Assembly: GCA_937951485.1 (NCBI GenBank)
Contig: CALEDJ010000045.1
Location: 1 to 64,000 of the forward strand
DNA from: an uncultured bacterium
GTDB taxonomy: Bacteria > Hydrogenedentota > Hydrogenedentia > Hydrogenedentales > CAILVY01
DNA: 64,000 nucleotides
Direction of reading: 5' to 3'
In this document: piece after piece, positions 26,082-35,563 of the stretch
How positions within the stretch are numbered: the stretch's first letter is position 1
How the letters are laid out: every line of letters starts with the position of its first letter
Translations under genes and position numbers: made by a program
Notes under the pieces: model-generated
What the model was told of the DNA's origin: nothing
What the model saw: only the letters and a program-made list of their open reading frames with translations
The model's database searches: none

Positions 26082-26231
26082 ATGGAATTGTTACGGGAAC
26101 TTTGGGCATTTTTGCGGGTGCGCAAAAAATTCTGGCTGGCGCCCATTATTATTGCGTTGCTGTTTCTCGCGGCCATTTTCTGGCTGGCGGGCACGAGCGG
26201 CGTGGTGTCGCCATTTATCTATATGCTTTGA
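26082..26231 (+). CDS. DUF5989 family small membrane protein
   Basis: A 49-aa protein: MELLRELWAFLRVRKKFW, then one hydrophobic helix (residues 20-37) and a short tail ending SPFIYML. This matches the DUF5989 pattern (LRELWxFLRxRKKxWLxPI). AAAGG lies 7 nt before the ATG. In many genomes such genes neighbour SxtJ and carbamoyltransferase genes; here the neighbours are murG and an ArnT/PMT-like-TPR gene. Function unknown; probably a single-pass inner-membrane peptide. Confidence 0.85.
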   Translation: MELLRELWAFLRVRKKFWLAPIIIALLFLAAIFWLAGTSGVVSPFIYML

Positions 26232-26257
26232 ATGCGCGTTGGCCTGCAATTCCTCCT

Positions 26258-26278
26258 CCCCCCGGTCTGTTCGGGGGG
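26258..26278 (+). terminator. Hairpin after the DUF5989 gene
   Basis: A stem of cccccc/gggggg with a ~9-nt loop lies 27 bp after the stop. The following sequence has no T run, so it may slow rather than terminate transcription by itself. Confidence 0.35.
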
Positions 26279-26539
26279 TCGGTTCTGTTGGCGTCGTTCA
26301 GAACAGTACGCCGTCCTCGACGTGTTCACGCCGGTGCAATACCGTGAATACGGAGGTGTGACAATTGTTTTCCATCGTTGGAGAATTTTCCCCCTGAGTA
26401 CAATCCAACACAATAAACGGAACAAATGACGGAGTACGGGCGTCACGCCCATGGTCAGATAAGATCATGGCCGAAACGTCTATGCTACAATCCCGCACGC
26501 AATGTATACTTGTTTGTTTTGGGTTGCACTGAGGTCAAT
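26279..26539. other. Intergenic, one palindrome
   Basis: The rest of the 308-bp gap contains the palindrome gggcgtcacgccc (26438-26450), a motif also seen at 40577. No reliable ORF and no clear promoter. Confidence 0.45.
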
Positions 26540-29500
26540 ATGGACGAGAATGCAGCAGGAAACCATGCACCCGGCGCGCCGACCACCCTGACGCAGGTGC
26601 TTGCGGACTGCCTTCCGGCATGTCGGCGGGAGTGGGCGGCGATTGGCGCCGTGCTGTTTTTCGGCGCACTGTTGCGTTTGTGGTATCTGACACAACTTGT
26701 GGATGCGCCCGATTTCGCCGCGTTGCAGCAGGACCCGGAGGTCTTTGATTACTATGCCCGGGCGCTGCTTTCAGGCGATTGGACGGTGCGCGCCGGCGAA
26801 ACGGACCCGGAAATCCGCACCACGCCGTATTTCCGTCCGCCGGGTTATGCCTACTGGCTGACGGCGGTGTATTTCTTCACCGGGGGAAGTTACCTTGCGC
26901 CGCGCCTGCTCAACATGGCGCTGGGACTGGCGGCCGTGTTCCTGTTTTATCTGTTGGGCAGGCGGTTGTATGGGCACGGGGCGGGGCTTATTGCCGCTTT
27001 TCTTATCGCCACGCATGGCGTGGTGTTGTACTGGGAAGGGGAGGTCAACGATCCCGCCCTTTTCGTGTTTCTGCTGCCATGCCTGTTCTGGTCCGTCTAT
27101 CTGTGGGGATGGCGTTGGGATACGCGGTGGATGTTTGTCACGGGGGTGATCTTCGGCTGCTACGCGTTGATGCGTCCCAACATCCTGGCCTTTGGCCCCG
27201 TTGTCGCCGCCTGGGTGCTGTGGGTGGCATGGCGTCGAGGAGTGTGGCGCCGCGTGCCCGGCGCATGGGCCGCGCTCGCCGGTGCGACATTTCTGATTAT
27301 TTTCCCCGTCACCGTGCGCAACTATGCCGTCTCTGGGGAATTCGTGCCGATTGCGACGTATTTCGGCGAAAACCTGTTGATCGGCAACAGCGAGGAATCC
27401 GACGGGATCACGCCGTGGACGCCCTATCTGCAGGAACTGGAAGGCACGGGCCGCTGGTCCGCCCGCGACTATGTCAACGTTGTAAGGGGCTTGGGCAGGG
27501 AACTGGGCAACCCGGACATCACGCATTCGGAAGCGTCCAGTCATTTTGCCGCCAAGGCGTTGTCCTTTATGCGGACACATCCGTGGCAAACGCTGCGATT
27601 AACGGCGAGGAAATTTGTGCTGCTCTGGTCGCCCAAGGAGATCACCTGCAACAAGGTGGCCGAACAGGAAAGAAGATTCTATGCGCCGCTGAGATTTCTT
27701 CCGGGATTCCCCATCGTAGCGGCGGTGTTTCTCGTGGGCGTGTGCGTTTTTCTGAATGACGCGCGCCGCCGGCGCATCCCGGACGCCACCGGCGCAATTG
27801 GCCCGTCTGCCACGGAGATGACCCTGCTGCTGTTCGCGTTTGTGGTCGTGTATTTCATTTCTTTCCTTCCATTTTTCGTCAACGGGCGCGCACGCGTGCC
27901 CCTTTTGCCGATATATATTTTTATCGGCGGCTATGGGATTTGGCGCGCAGCGCAGATGGCGCAGGCGCGCCGCGCCTGGGCGTTCGCCTGGGCGGGCGTT
28001 TATGTCGCTGCATTGATGCTGTGTTCTGTGGAATGGATTCCCTATTCGCCCGACGTCGCGCGCTGGCATTATCAGCGCGCCGATTCGTATCTGCGCACAG
28101 GGCAAGTGGAGAAAGCCGTGATGGAGGCGCGCAGGTTGCGGCAGATCGGCGATTCGGCGCCTTATATGCACCAGCGGCTTGGCCGGTCGTTCGCCGAAGA
28201 GGGACAATTGGAGGAGGCCGAAATCGAATTGCGCACCGCGTTGTCCATTGATCCTGATTTCCAGGATCTGCATTACCTCCTCGGCGGCGTGCTTGCGCGA
28301 ATGGGGAGGAGCAACGACGCGCTGGCCGCCTTCGAGGATGCGCTCCGCCTCAATCCCTACGACGCCCGCGCACACAATGAGGCGGGCAAACTCCTTGCCG
28401 CGATGGGAGACGCCAATGCGGCGCTCGACCACTTCGAGCGGGCATTGGCCGTTGCGCCCGATTACGGGGAGGTGCTGGACAACCTGGCGACGTTGCTGCG
28501 CCGCGAAGGCCGTCAGGAAGAGGCCATCGCGCGTTACCGCAAGGCGCTTGAAGCGAACCCGAATCTCGCGTATGTCCACTACATCCTGGGGCGGGAACTG
28601 GCGGATCAGGGGAACAAGGAAGAGGCGATGGCGCATTTCGCCGAGGCGCTTCGCGCCGACCCCAATTTCCAGAACGCGCGTTTTCTCTGGGCGCAGGAAC
28701 TCGCCGCCATGGGTCGCTTCGAGGAGGCCATGGCCCAATATTACGAAGCCATTCGTCTGAATCCCGATGACGCGCGCGCCCACAACGAACTCGGCGCGCT
28801 GCTCGCAGAACAGGGCCGTTTCGATGAGGCGCTGCGCGCCTACCAGGAAGCCCTTCGCGCCAAGCCCGATTTCGCCTACGCCAGAGACCGGTTCGCCCGG
28901 TTGCTCGCCGCCCTGGGCCGGTATGATGAGGCCATCGAACAATACCGCCGGGTCATCCAATTGGACCCGGCAAATCAGGATGCGCATTTTCTGCTGGGCC
29001 GTGAACTCGCCGAACGCGGCGACAAAGACGAAGCCCTGGCGATCTTTCGCGAAGCCATCCGCCTGAATCCCGACGATGCCCGCGCGCACGCGGAACTGGG
29101 CGACCTGCTGGCGGAACGCGGCGAGACGGATGACGCGATGCGGCATTACGAGGAAGCCCTGCGCGTCGCGCCGCATTTCGGGTATGTGCTCAACCAGATG
29201 GGCCGCATCTACTCGGCCCAAGGCCGCTACGATGAAGCCATCGCCCGTTATCAACAGGTATTGAATATCAATCCGGAGAATCAGGACGTACTCTACCTGA
29301 TGGGACGGGAACTGGCGGGGCAGGGCAAGAAAGAAGAGGCGATGGCGTATTTTGAACGGGCGATCCGGCTCAATCCCGGCGACGCACGCGCCCACAACGA
29401 TCTCGCTCTCATCCTCGCGGAGATGAACCGTCCCGATGAGGCGATCGCCCACTATCAGGAAGCGCTTAAAGCCGCTCCCGATTTCACGCTCGTGCTGAAC

Positions 29501-30553
29501 AACTGGGGCAATCTTCTGATTGAATTGGGCAAGGAGGAAGAAGCGGTGGCGCGTTTCCGCGAGGCGCTTTCCATCCGGCCCACCGATGAATACGCTTATT
29601 TCAATCTTGCCCGTGTCGCGGAACGCGCGGAACGATGGGAAGAAGCCGAAGAACTTTACAAGAAGGCGATGGAGAACAACCCGGAAAACTCCAATATACC
29701 CAATGATTTGGGGTGGATGCTTTCACGGCAGGGAAAAAGCGACGCGGCGATGCAGTGGTATCGGCGGGCGCTGGAGACAGACCCCGAAAACCCGCTGGCG
29801 TACAACAACATCGGCTATGAAGCGTACAAACGGGGGAACGTGGAAGAAGCCATTGCGCACTATCAGAAGGCGCTGGAAATCATGCCGGACTTCATACTGG
29901 CCCTGAACAATCTCGGCATGGCGCTCGGCGCGCTTGGCCGCCATGATGAGGCCATCGCCGCGCTGCGGCGCGCCCTGGAAATCCGGCCGGAGGATGCCAA
30001 CCTCCTCAACAGCATCGGATATCAATACGCGGGCAAGGGGGATTATGAAAACGCGCGCCGCTATTATTTGCGTGCGATAGAAAAGGTGCCGAGATTCCCT
30101 CTGGCCTATAACAATCTCGGCAATCTGGCCCTCGCCGAAGGCGACCCGGAAGAAGCGATGCGGTGCTACCGTAAGGCCGTTGAAATCCACGCCACGGACG
30201 AATTTGCGCACTTCAATATCGCCCGCCTGCTCATGGACCAAGGCGATTTCGCGGGCGCAGTGCCGCATTTACATACTGTGCTGGCAACAAATCCCCAAAA
30301 CGCCGACGCAGCCAACAACCTCGGCATTGCGCTGGTCAAGATCGACCGTGCCGCCGAAGCCCTTGAAGCGTTCCGCAAAGCGGTGGCGATCAACCCGCAC
30401 CTGGCCAACGCCCGCTTTAATCTTGCCTTACTTCTCGAAGCCGCCGGCGACCATGCCGGCGCGGCGGAACACTTCCGCAAGGTTTTGGAATCCGATCCGG
30501 GTTTCCCCGGCGTCCGCGAACGCCTCGAACACGCGCCCCGCGCCGCACGATGA
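26540..30553 (+). CDS. ArnT/PMT-like glycosyltransferase fused to 24 TPRs
   Basis: A 1337-aa protein. The first ~500 residues form a polytopic GT-C membrane domain: an early helix near 30-50, then the luminal motif region DPEVFDYYARALLSG and FRPPGYAYWLTAVYF, characteristic of ArnT/PMT-like enzymes, and about ten helices. Residues ~510-1325 are 24 consecutive 34-residue TPRs (W-LG-Y-A-P pattern). TPRs 7-15 are arranged as three longer 102-residue cycles. It may glycosylate or recruit envelope proteins. Start 26540 (MDENAAG) follows GAGGTCA; an ATG 38 codons upstream is less likely. Confidence 0.8.
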   Translation: MDENAAGNHAPGAPTTLTQVLADCLPACRREWAAIGAVLFFGALLRLWYLTQLVDAPDFAALQQDPEVFDYYARALLSGDWTVRAGETDPEIRTTPYFRPPGYAYWLTAVYFFTGGSYLAPRLLNMALGLAAVFLFYLLGRRLYGHGAGLIAAFLIATHGVVLYWEGEVNDPALFVFLLPCLFWSVYLWGWRWDTRWMFVTGVIFGCYALMRPNILAFGPVVAAWVLWVAWRRGVWRRVPGAWAALAGATFLIIFPVTVRNYAVSGEFVPIATYFGENLLIGNSEESDGITPWTPYLQELEGTGRWSARDYVNVVRGLGRELGNPDITHSEASSHFAAKALSFMRTHPWQTLRLTARKFVLLWSPKEITCNKVAEQERRFYAPLRFLPGFPIVAAVFLVGVCVFLNDARRRRIPDATGAIGPSATEMTLLLFAFVVVYFISFLPFFVNGRARVPLLPIYIFIGGYGIWRAAQMAQARRAWAFAWAGVYVAALMLCSVEWIPYSPDVARWHYQRADSYLRTGQVEKAVMEARRLRQIGDSAPYMHQRLGRSFAEEGQLEEAEIELRTALSIDPDFQDLHYLLGGVLARMGRSNDALAAFEDALRLNPYDARAHNEAGKLLAAMGDANAALDHFERALAVAPDYGEVLDNLATLLRREGRQEEAIARYRKALEANPNLAYVHYILGRELADQGNKEEAMAHFAEALRADPNFQNARFLWAQELAAMGRFEEAMAQYYEAIRLNPDDARAHNELGALLAEQGRFDEALRAYQEALRAKPDFAYARDRFARLLAALGRYDEAIEQYRRVIQLDPANQDAHFLLGRELAERGDKDEALAIFREAIRLNPDDARAHAELGDLLAERGETDDAMRHYEEALRVAPHFGYVLNQMGRIYSAQGRYDEAIARYQQVLNINPENQDVLYLMGRELAGQGKKEEAMAYFERAIRLNPGDARAHNDLALILAEMNRPDEAIAHYQEALKAAPDFTLVLNNWGNLLIELGKEEEAVARFREALSIRPTDEYAYFNLARVAERAERWEEAEELYKKAMENNPENSNIPNDLGWMLSRQGKSDAAMQWYRRALETDPENPLAYNNIGYEAYKRGNVEEAIAHYQKALEIMPDFILALNNLGMALGALGRHDEAIAALRRALEIRPEDANLLNSIGYQYAGKGDYENARRYYLRAIEKVPRFPLAYNNLGNLALAEGDPEEAMRCYRKAVEIHATDEFAHFNIARLLMDQGDFAGAVPHLHTVLATNPQNADAANNLGIALVKIDRAAEALEAFRKAVAINPHLANARFNLALLLEAAGDHAGAAEHFRKVLESDPGFPGVRERLEHAPRAAR
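28677..29594 (+). repeat. 306-bp intragenic super-repeat (three TPRs), three copies
   Basis: Within the TPR region, blocks at about 28677, 28983 and 29289 repeat the order: a TPR with xLGRELA and AIRLNPDDAR, a TPR with AHxELxxLLAE and APxFxY, and a TPR with GRYDEAIxxYxxV. The block at 28267-28572 looks like an older related unit. Confidence 0.65.
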
Positions 30554-30692
30554 TCTTCCGACATTGTTCGGGGACAACGAACTCCAGCCTCTTGGGCGTA
30601 CATGCCGGACGCCTGCGCTATGCCATTTTTTAATCGGCACAGGAGAAACTTGATAAACAAAACTATAAGGCGACAGACATATGCCCACACTT

Positions 30693-31149
30693 ATATCTGT
30701 CCGGTATAAGTGTTGTCCAAAGCAGATTATCAAGCGGATGACAGACCATGCCCAGGATTCTTGGAATATCGTGTTGAATCCAGATGATGCGGCGGGCTTG
30801 TCCTGTACGCAAACCTCTCCGTGGGATTCCTGAGGCAGCATTGACTCGTGTACCAGGGTGTTCTGTTTTTGTTTCCCCTCACCCCACCCCTCTCCCGGAG
30901 GGAGAGGGAGCGACAGCATTCCTCAGGTAGCGCCACAAACGCCCTCTCCCGCTGGGAGAGGGAGCGACGGCATTCCCCAGGTAGCGCCACAAACGCCCTC
31001 TCCCGCTGGGAGAGGGAGCGACGGCATTCCTCAGGTGGCACGGCAAACGCCCTCTCCCGCTGGGAGAGGGGTGGGGTGAGGGGGAAAGCCAATATGATCG
31101 AAGGCTATTCTCATCGCCAGGAATAATTTGGACAGCACCGGTCAGATAT
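30693..31149 (-). mobile_element. Composite inverted-ended repeat element, copy B
   Basis: Same architecture as copy A (10199-10713) in reverse orientation. Imperfect inverted ends share atatctg, ccggt and tgtccaaa. The array (30875-31084) begins with ccctcaccccacccctctcc and ends in its mirror; its internal units begin at 30941, 30995 and 31049 (54-bp period). The ~140-bp flank containing cacggagaggttt and gattcaacacgat aligns with copy A. No ORF. It lies between the TPR gene and dapA. Confidence 0.8.
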
Positions 31150-31165
31150 CAATCAAAAAATGGTA

Positions 31166-32038
31166 CTACTTGATGAGATGCAATTCTTTGAGGATGGAGT
31201 CCAGTCTTGCGCTGGTGGCGTCGAGGACAGGGGTGAGCGGGAGACGCAGCACGTTCTTGATCAGGTCCATCTTGGCGAGGGCGGCTTTGACGGGCATGGG
31301 ATTGGTTTCGAGGAACAGCGCCTTGAACAAGGGCATGAGGGCATAATGGATGATGCGCGCGGCGGGCATATCGCCTTTGTTGGCTTCGTCGCAGAGGGCG
31401 GCGACTTCGGCCGGCGCGACATTGGCCGCGACGGAGACGACGCCGGTCGCCCCCACCGCAATCATGGGGAGGGTGAGGCTGTCGTCGCCGGAGACGATGT
31501 TGATGTCACAGAGGCTGAGAATCTGGGAGACCTGGTCCAGACTGCCGGAGGCTTCTTTGATGGCGACAATATTGGGAATTTTGTTGAGTTCCGCGACGGT
31601 CTGCGGCTCCATCTTGATGCCTGTGCGGCTGGGAACGTTGTAGAGCATGATCGGAATGTCCACCGCCTTTGCGATGGCAGTGTAATGCGCGATTTGCCCT
31701 GCCGCTGTGGGCTTGTTGTAATACGGCGTGATGAGCAGGGCGCCGTCCGCTCCGACCTCCTTGGCGTAGCGGGTAAGCCCAAGCGCTTCCCTGGTGTTGT
31801 TGGAACCCGTTCCCGCGACAACCGGCAGGCGACCGGCGACCCGTTCCACCACGAAGCGGATGCAGGCTTTCTGTTCGTCGTGCGAGAGGGTGGCGGCTTC
31901 GCCGGTGCATCCGCAGGGGACGATGCCATTGGTTCCCTTTTCGAGATGAAAATCCACCAGACGGCCGTAGGCGTCAAAATCAATTTCGTAATTTTCTTTG
32001 AAGGGCGTCACCAGTGCGACGAAGGAACCCTGATACAT
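31166..32038 (-). CDS. dapA: 4-hydroxy-tetrahydrodipicolinate synthase DapA
   Basis: Condenses pyruvate and aspartate semialdehyde for lysine/diaminopimelate synthesis, 290 aa. Start MYQGSFVALVTPFKENYEIDF; the usual GTTGE is GCTGEAATL here; Tyr in LYNVPSRTG; Schiff-base Lys in IVAIKEASG; later GDD and NP.PVKAAL. The Cys for the first Thr of the TT pair is found in some DapA. Start 32038 is preceded by GGGAG; the ORF extends 19 codons upstream without support. Confidence 0.93.
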   Translation of the reverse strand: MYQGSFVALVTPFKENYEIDFDAYGRLVDFHLEKGTNGIVPCGCTGEAATLSHDEQKACIRFVVERVAGRLPVVAGTGSNNTREALGLTRYAKEVGADGALLITPYYNKPTAAGQIAHYTAIAKAVDIPIMLYNVPSRTGIKMEPQTVAELNKIPNIVAIKEASGSLDQVSQILSLCDINIVSGDDSLTLPMIAVGATGVVSVAANVAPAEVAALCDEANKGDMPAARIIHYALMPLFKALFLETNPMPVKAALAKMDLIKNVLRLPLTPVLDATSARLDSILKELHLIK

Positions 32039-32108
32039 GTCGAGACTCCCGGTGTTTGTATTTGCTGTTTGTTGTGCGGCGCGTTGCGAAGACACGTGTT
32101 ACGCTGTA

Positions 32109-32210
32109 AGCGGCATCTGCGAAATGGGCATTTCGGACATCAGTTTTATCTGGAATCCCGCATATTTTGTGTTCTCATGCGCAGAAACAGTCTATTTCGC
32201 AAATGCCGCT
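32109..32210 (+). mobile_element. ~100-bp MITE-like element, copy 2
   Basis: 102 bp with inverted ends agcggcatctgcgaaat and its near complement. A 9-bp direct repeat gctgtaagc brackets it at 32103 and again just past its right end, overlapping the arms, which may be a target duplication. It sits between dnaB and dapA. Confidence 0.82.
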
Positions 32211-32249
32211 GTAAGCATCAAAAACAGCATAGCAGATTCACGGGCATGA

Positions 32250-33707
32250 TTAGAACTGCGCGTCATCTTCCGCGAAATAATCCTCGTCGATCGGTTCATA
32301 AACCGCTTCTGTCGGGGGTGCAGCGGCGGCGATGCCGCTGCTCTTGAGCAGGGTGCCAAAACGCTGGTAGTTCTTTTCGAACACCAGGTCAACATATCCC
32401 GTGGGACCGTTGCGCTGTTTGGACACATGGATCCGGATGATATTGTCATGGTGCTGATCGCCCTTTTCACGCAGGCGTTGGAGTATCAGCACGACATCGG
32501 CGTCCTGTTCGATGGCGCCGGATTCGCGCAAATGGGAGAGTTTGGGGATGCCGCTTTCGTCCTTTTCCGCTTCGCGGCTGAGTTGCGAAAGGGCGAGGAC
32601 GGGCACGCGCAGTTCACGGGCGAGGCCCTTGATGGCGCGAGAGATTTCGGCGATTTCCACCTGCCGGTTTTCGGCGCTGCGGCCCGTGGTCATCAACTGC
32701 AAATAGTCAATGATGATGAGGTCCACGGGGTATCTCGCGGCATGACGGCGCGCCTTGGACCGTAGTTCCAGCGCGGTCATGCTTGGGCTTTCATCAATAT
32801 AGATCGGGGCGCGGCTGAGCACGTCCGCCGCCTGTTGAATTTTGGGAAATTCGTTGCGCGCCAGAAAGCCGGTTCGCAGCCGCTGGGAATCCACATGGCC
32901 CACCATGCACAGGAGTCGCTGCACCAATTGCTCCTTGGACATCTCGATGGTGAAGATGAGCACGCCCCTATTGAGATGGCTGGCGACATGGGCGGCAATA
33001 TTGAGCGCGAAGGCGGTTTTTCCGACCGACGGGCGGGCGCCCAGCACGATCATGTCGGAAGATTGAAACCCGGAGAGCAGGTTGTCGAGTTCTTCAATGC
33101 CGGTGGGCACGCCTGTGATGCCGGACGAGGATTTCAACTGTGTTTCAATTCGCTGGATGCCCTCCTGGAGCAAGGTCGAAACTTTGTAGATGGGATTGAA
33201 GTGTTTGCGCTCGGCGATGGCGAAAATCTGCGCTTCCGCCTTGTCGAGCAGGGCGTCCACATCGCCTTCCGCGTGATACGCTTCGCCCACCACCTGTGTG
33301 CAGGCGGTGATAAGCCTGCGCAGCAGCGCCGCCTCGAGCACGATGCGAGCGTAGTACTCCACATTGGCGGAAGTGGGCACCGCGCCGGCCAGATCGGCGA
33401 TGTACGCCGGGCCGCCCGCCGCGTCGAGCGCCTCCAGGCGGTTGAGTTGTTCAACGAGGGTGGTGGGGTCCACGGGGGTGTTGCGCCGGAACAATTCCAG
33501 CACCGCCTCATAGATGTGGCGGTGCGCTTCGACATAGAAGGTATCGAGGTCTTCTCCGAGGATTTCCACGGCCGCCGCGACGGCGTCGGGATTCAGCAGC
33601 ATGGCCCCCAGCACGGAGCGTTCCGCCTCCGTGCTTTGCGGCGGGGTGCGGTCAAAAACCTGTGCCCCCCTGCCTGATGCAGCACGGGACTGCTTGGCTT
33701 TGGCCAC
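32250..33707 (-). CDS. dnaB: Replicative DNA helicase DnaB
   Basis: Hexameric replication-fork helicase, 485 aa. N-terminal domain with PPQSTEAERSVLGAMLL; RecA-like domain with Walker A GARPSVGKTAFALN, Walker B LIIIDYLQLM, LSQLSREAE and SHLRESGAIEQDADVV, and a basic HVSKQRNGPTG near the end. It follows rplI by 1 bp, a conserved neighbourhood. Confidence 0.96.
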   Translation of the reverse strand: MAKAKQSRAASGRGAQVFDRTPPQSTEAERSVLGAMLLNPDAVAAAVEILGEDLDTFYVEAHRHIYEAVLELFRRNTPVDPTTLVEQLNRLEALDAAGGPAYIADLAGAVPTSANVEYYARIVLEAALLRRLITACTQVVGEAYHAEGDVDALLDKAEAQIFAIAERKHFNPIYKVSTLLQEGIQRIETQLKSSSGITGVPTGIEELDNLLSGFQSSDMIVLGARPSVGKTAFALNIAAHVASHLNRGVLIFTIEMSKEQLVQRLLCMVGHVDSQRLRTGFLARNEFPKIQQAADVLSRAPIYIDESPSMTALELRSKARRHAARYPVDLIIIDYLQLMTTGRSAENRQVEIAEISRAIKGLARELRVPVLALSQLSREAEKDESGIPKLSHLRESGAIEQDADVVLILQRLREKGDQHHDNIIRIHVSKQRNGPTGYVDLVFEKNYQRFGTLLKSSGIAAAAPPTEAVYEPIDEDYFAEDDAQF

Positions 33708-33708
33708 G

Positions 33709-34182
33709 TTATTCGGTTCCTTCGGGGGCCGCCCCTTCCACGATATTGGAGACCCAGACCTTCACCTGCGCCTCGATGCCGCCCATAAGCCGCACCGGCA
33801 CGGTGAAAATGCCCAGGGTCTTGATCGGTTCTTCCAGATGGATCATCTTGCGGTCGATCTGGTGGCCCATTTCCGCGAGTTTCTCGGCGATCATGGCGCT
33901 GGTGACGGATCCGAAGAGTTTGTCCTCTTCGCCCGCGCGCATCTTGATGTCCACCGTGAGGCCCTCGATCTTCGCGGCGACCTGGCGCAGTTCCTCGCGG
34001 CGTTTCTCTTCGCGCCGCCGGATGATCGCCAGTTCGTGCTCGATCTGTTTCGCGGTCGCCGAATCGGCGCTGACGGCCAGTTTCCGCGGAATCAGGTAGT
34101 TCCGGGCGTATCCGTCGGCCACCTTCACGGTGCTTCCCATCGCGCCCAGGTTTTCAACATCTTCACACAGGATCACCTTCAT
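33709..34182 (-). CDS. rplI: 50S ribosomal protein L9
   Basis: A 157-aa protein starting MKVILCEDVENLGAMGSTVKVADGYARNYLIP, the L9 signature, with the long connecting helix and a C-terminal domain (GSVTSAMIAEKL). Located between DUF2232 and dnaB. Confidence 0.96.
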   Translation of the reverse strand: MKVILCEDVENLGAMGSTVKVADGYARNYLIPRKLAVSADSATAKQIEHELAIIRRREEKRREELRQVAAKIEGLTVDIKMRAGEEDKLFGSVTSAMIAEKLAEMGHQIDRKMIHLEEPIKTLGIFTVPVRLMGGIEAQVKVWVSNIVEGAAPEGTE

Positions 34183-34283
34183 GACAATCGTTCTCCCTGA
34201 ACTTTAACGCCGCGCCCGCGCGCGGCCGCCATGTGTGTAATGCGGACGCTGCGCCTGCGTGCGTCGTCTCCCCTTTGCGGGGG

Positions 34284-35225
34284 CTATGCTTCGTCGTCCG
34301 ATCCTCGGTTTTTGCGGCGTGATTGCGCCGCCCGCGCCACGCGGAGGCGGAAATCCCACCAGGTGTCGAAGAGGCCCACGGCGCACAGCGCCGGATGGGC
34401 GTTCACATAAAACATGCCGAAGATTATCGCAATACACAGAAACGGGTTCAGGCTGAACGCGCCCATCGCGTGCAGCAGAATCGAGAACCCGTTCAACCAG
34501 TACACAAACGCGAGGCCCACCGCGCTGTTCCACGTTAACAGGCGCAGCGCGTCGTTGGGCCAGCGTCGGTCCAGAAACCATAACAATGCCAGCGCGATCG
34601 CAATCCACACCACCCACTCCGGCAGGCGCATGGCGGTGAAACTGCCTGTGGGGCCGGTCCCGCCGGCGCGCAAGCGCCGCGCCACGCAGGCCACGAGCGC
34701 GGTGGCGGCCAGGAGCACCATCCCGAACAACATTCCCAGGCTCAGGTTGCTCCAGTTCGCGTCAAACCACCGAAAGGACTCCGCAAGCGTGGAGGCCACC
34801 ACGGATTCCGACGCGCCGTCGGCCTGTTCCATCTCCGCGATGCGCGCATTGATGAAGATGGAGGCCTCGCGCCGCGATTCCTCCCAGTGCGCCAGGATAT
34901 TTCCCGCCACCAGCAGATAGGCCGCCGCAGTCACCGCCGCCACGCACCACCCAAACGGCCACCGCCAGGACATTACCAGGCCCATCAGCACGCCAATCAT
35001 CGCCGCCACGATGTAGAAAATCCCCATCGCGACGGTCCCGCCGCCCCACAATCCGGCCAAGGCGGCGCAAATCACCAGGCCCGATGCGCGGCCATAGGCG
35101 CGCGACACCCAACACAACGCGACGGGCGCGGGGAAAATCGCCATCGCCAGGGGGTGCAACCCCGCCAGGGCACACGCGCCCGCCAGGGCAAAAAGCCCCG
35201 CAAATGTCAGGAAATATGCCAGCAT
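34284..35225 (-). CDS. DUF2232 (YybS-like) membrane protein
   Basis: A 313-aa membrane protein with about eight hydrophobic helices. The C-terminal helical block with NPFLCIAIIFGMFYVNAHP and position between rpsR and rplI match the YybS/DUF2232 family found in many rpsF-rplI operons. Function unknown; some relatives are ECF-type membrane components. Confidence 0.75.
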   Translation of the reverse strand: MLAYFLTFAGLFALAGACALAGLHPLAMAIFPAPVALCWVSRAYGRASGLVICAALAGLWGGGTVAMGIFYIVAAMIGVLMGLVMSWRWPFGWCVAAVTAAAYLLVAGNILAHWEESRREASIFINARIAEMEQADGASESVVASTLAESFRWFDANWSNLSLGMLFGMVLLAATALVACVARRLRAGGTGPTGSFTAMRLPEWVVWIAIALALLWFLDRRWPNDALRLLTWNSAVGLAFVYWLNGFSILLHAMGAFSLNPFLCIAIIFGMFYVNAHPALCAVGLFDTWWDFRLRVARAAQSRRKNRGSDDEA

Positions 35226-35252
35226 GGCCTTGCGCCCGCGCGGAGGCCGCGG

Positions 35253-35534
35253 CTAATCCGCGGCGTATGGCAGCAGCGCAATCTGCCGGGCCAGTTTGAT
35301 GGCCCGCGTCAGCATGCGCTGGTGCTTTGCGCTTGCGCCCGTGATGCGCCGGGGGATGATCTTGCCGCGCTCCGTGACGTAGTGCTTGAGCATCGCCACG
35401 TCCTTGTAGTCAATGTAAACGACGCGATCGATGGTCAGGCGGCACACCTTCGCGCGGGTTGCCTTCTTTTTCTTCTTCCTTTTGGCCCGCTTCATGCGGA
35501 CCTTGGCTTTTGCTTTTGCCGATATTTTCGCCAT
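35253..35534 (-). CDS. rpsR: 30S ribosomal protein S18
   Basis: A 93-aa protein. Core [26 protein letters not shown] and the end [13 protein letters not shown] identify S18. An N-terminal ~30 residues are very rich in Lys and Ala. The Zn-binding CxxC of some S18 is absent. Confidence 0.95.
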   Translation of the reverse strand: MAKISAKAKAKVRMKRAKRKKKKKATRAKVCRLTIDRVVYIDYKDVAMLKHYVTERGKIIPRRITGASAKHQRMLTRAIKLARQIALLPYAAD

Positions 35535-35563
35535 ATTCCGGTATTCCTCTGGTCTATTCCGGC

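Noticed and set aside
27599-29452. 617-codon ORF on the - strand
   Set aside because: Antisense to the TPR region; its internal repeats mirror the TPRs.
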